Source: Rachicladosporium sp. CCFEE 5018 (taxonomy: Eukaryota; Ascomycota; Dothideomycetes; Cladosporiales; Cladosporiaceae). From it: a stretch of DNA of 64,000 nucleotides. The notes below the pieces were generated by a model. It saw only the letters and a list, made by a program, of their open reading frames with translations. It did no database searches and had not been told where the DNA came from. Shown piece after piece: positions 63,978 through 64,000 of the stretch (positions are counted from its first letter, which is position 1; the number at the start of each line of letters is the position of its first letter). The stretch is from positions 850,313 through 914,312 of the forward strand of contig KZ111153.1 of the NCBI GenBank assembly GCA_002077045.2. Direction: 5' to 3'. A program made the position numbers and the translations under genes.

Positions 63978-64000
63978 CGCATGGCGTGCAGGCTCTTCGA

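Noticed and set aside
1..64000. tRNA, rRNA, transposon ends, CRISPR arrays, telomere repeats
   Set aside because: None seen on reading; the long direct repeat carries ordinary genes and no transposase, integrase or reverse-transcriptase motif.

Overview
The window is fungal nuclear DNA. Compact genes with 49-90 bp GT-AG introns, a Zn(II)2Cys6 domain, a HET-domain protein, a group III hybrid histidine kinase, a secreted GH5 cellulase and a tyrosinase point to a filamentous ascomycete. A Dothideomycete (Mycosphaerellales/Capnodiales-like, possibly a black yeast) is my best guess, but the order is inference. I saw no tRNA, rRNA, transposon or CRISPR array.

Left half (1-30,627): one ~15.2 kb block is present twice in direct orientation, copy A (1-15,296) and copy B (15,397-30,627), separated by a 100-N gap. 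Both copies carry the same order: mitochondrial acyl-CoA dehydrogenase (-), NPR2 (+), three protein-kinase genes K1-K2-K3 (+), BET3 (-), U5-40K WD40 protein (+), an FMN monooxygenase (-), and a type II membrane protein (+). The housekeeping genes are open in both copies. In copy A, K1 and K2 are broken by frameshifts or stops. The 5' part of the copy A monooxygenase is replaced by a ~1.35 kb unrelated segment holding a hypothetical ORF and a Zn2Cys6 domain; copy B has a different segment of similar length there. Divergence between copies is patchy. The N gap falls at the junction and each contig breaks inside a gene, so a true tandem duplication and two divergent haplotypes scaffolded end to end are both possible.

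Right half (31,083-64,000): single-copy DNA. In order: full-length ABCB/MDR transporter (-), tyrosinase (-), a protein with two dsRBD-like modules (-), an F-box-like protein (+) followed by a relic paralogue, TMA23-like nucleolar protein (+), GH5 endoglucanase (-), a two-TM protein with PPxY motifs (-), Nas2/PSMD9 proteasome chaperone (+), HET-domain protein (-), a small single-TM protein (+), Nik1/Os-1 class III histidine kinase (+), a bZIP factor (+), a Pmp3-like membrane protein with a long tail (+), and a low-complexity hypothetical protein (+).

Functionally this is a mix of core genes (fatty/amino-acid oxidation, TORC1 control, vesicle tethering, splicing, ribosome and proteasome assembly, osmosensing) with accessory genes (kinase array, transporter, tyrosinase, HET protein). 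The most unusual parts are the kinase array between NPR2 and BET3 and the idiomorph-like replacement in the duplicated block.
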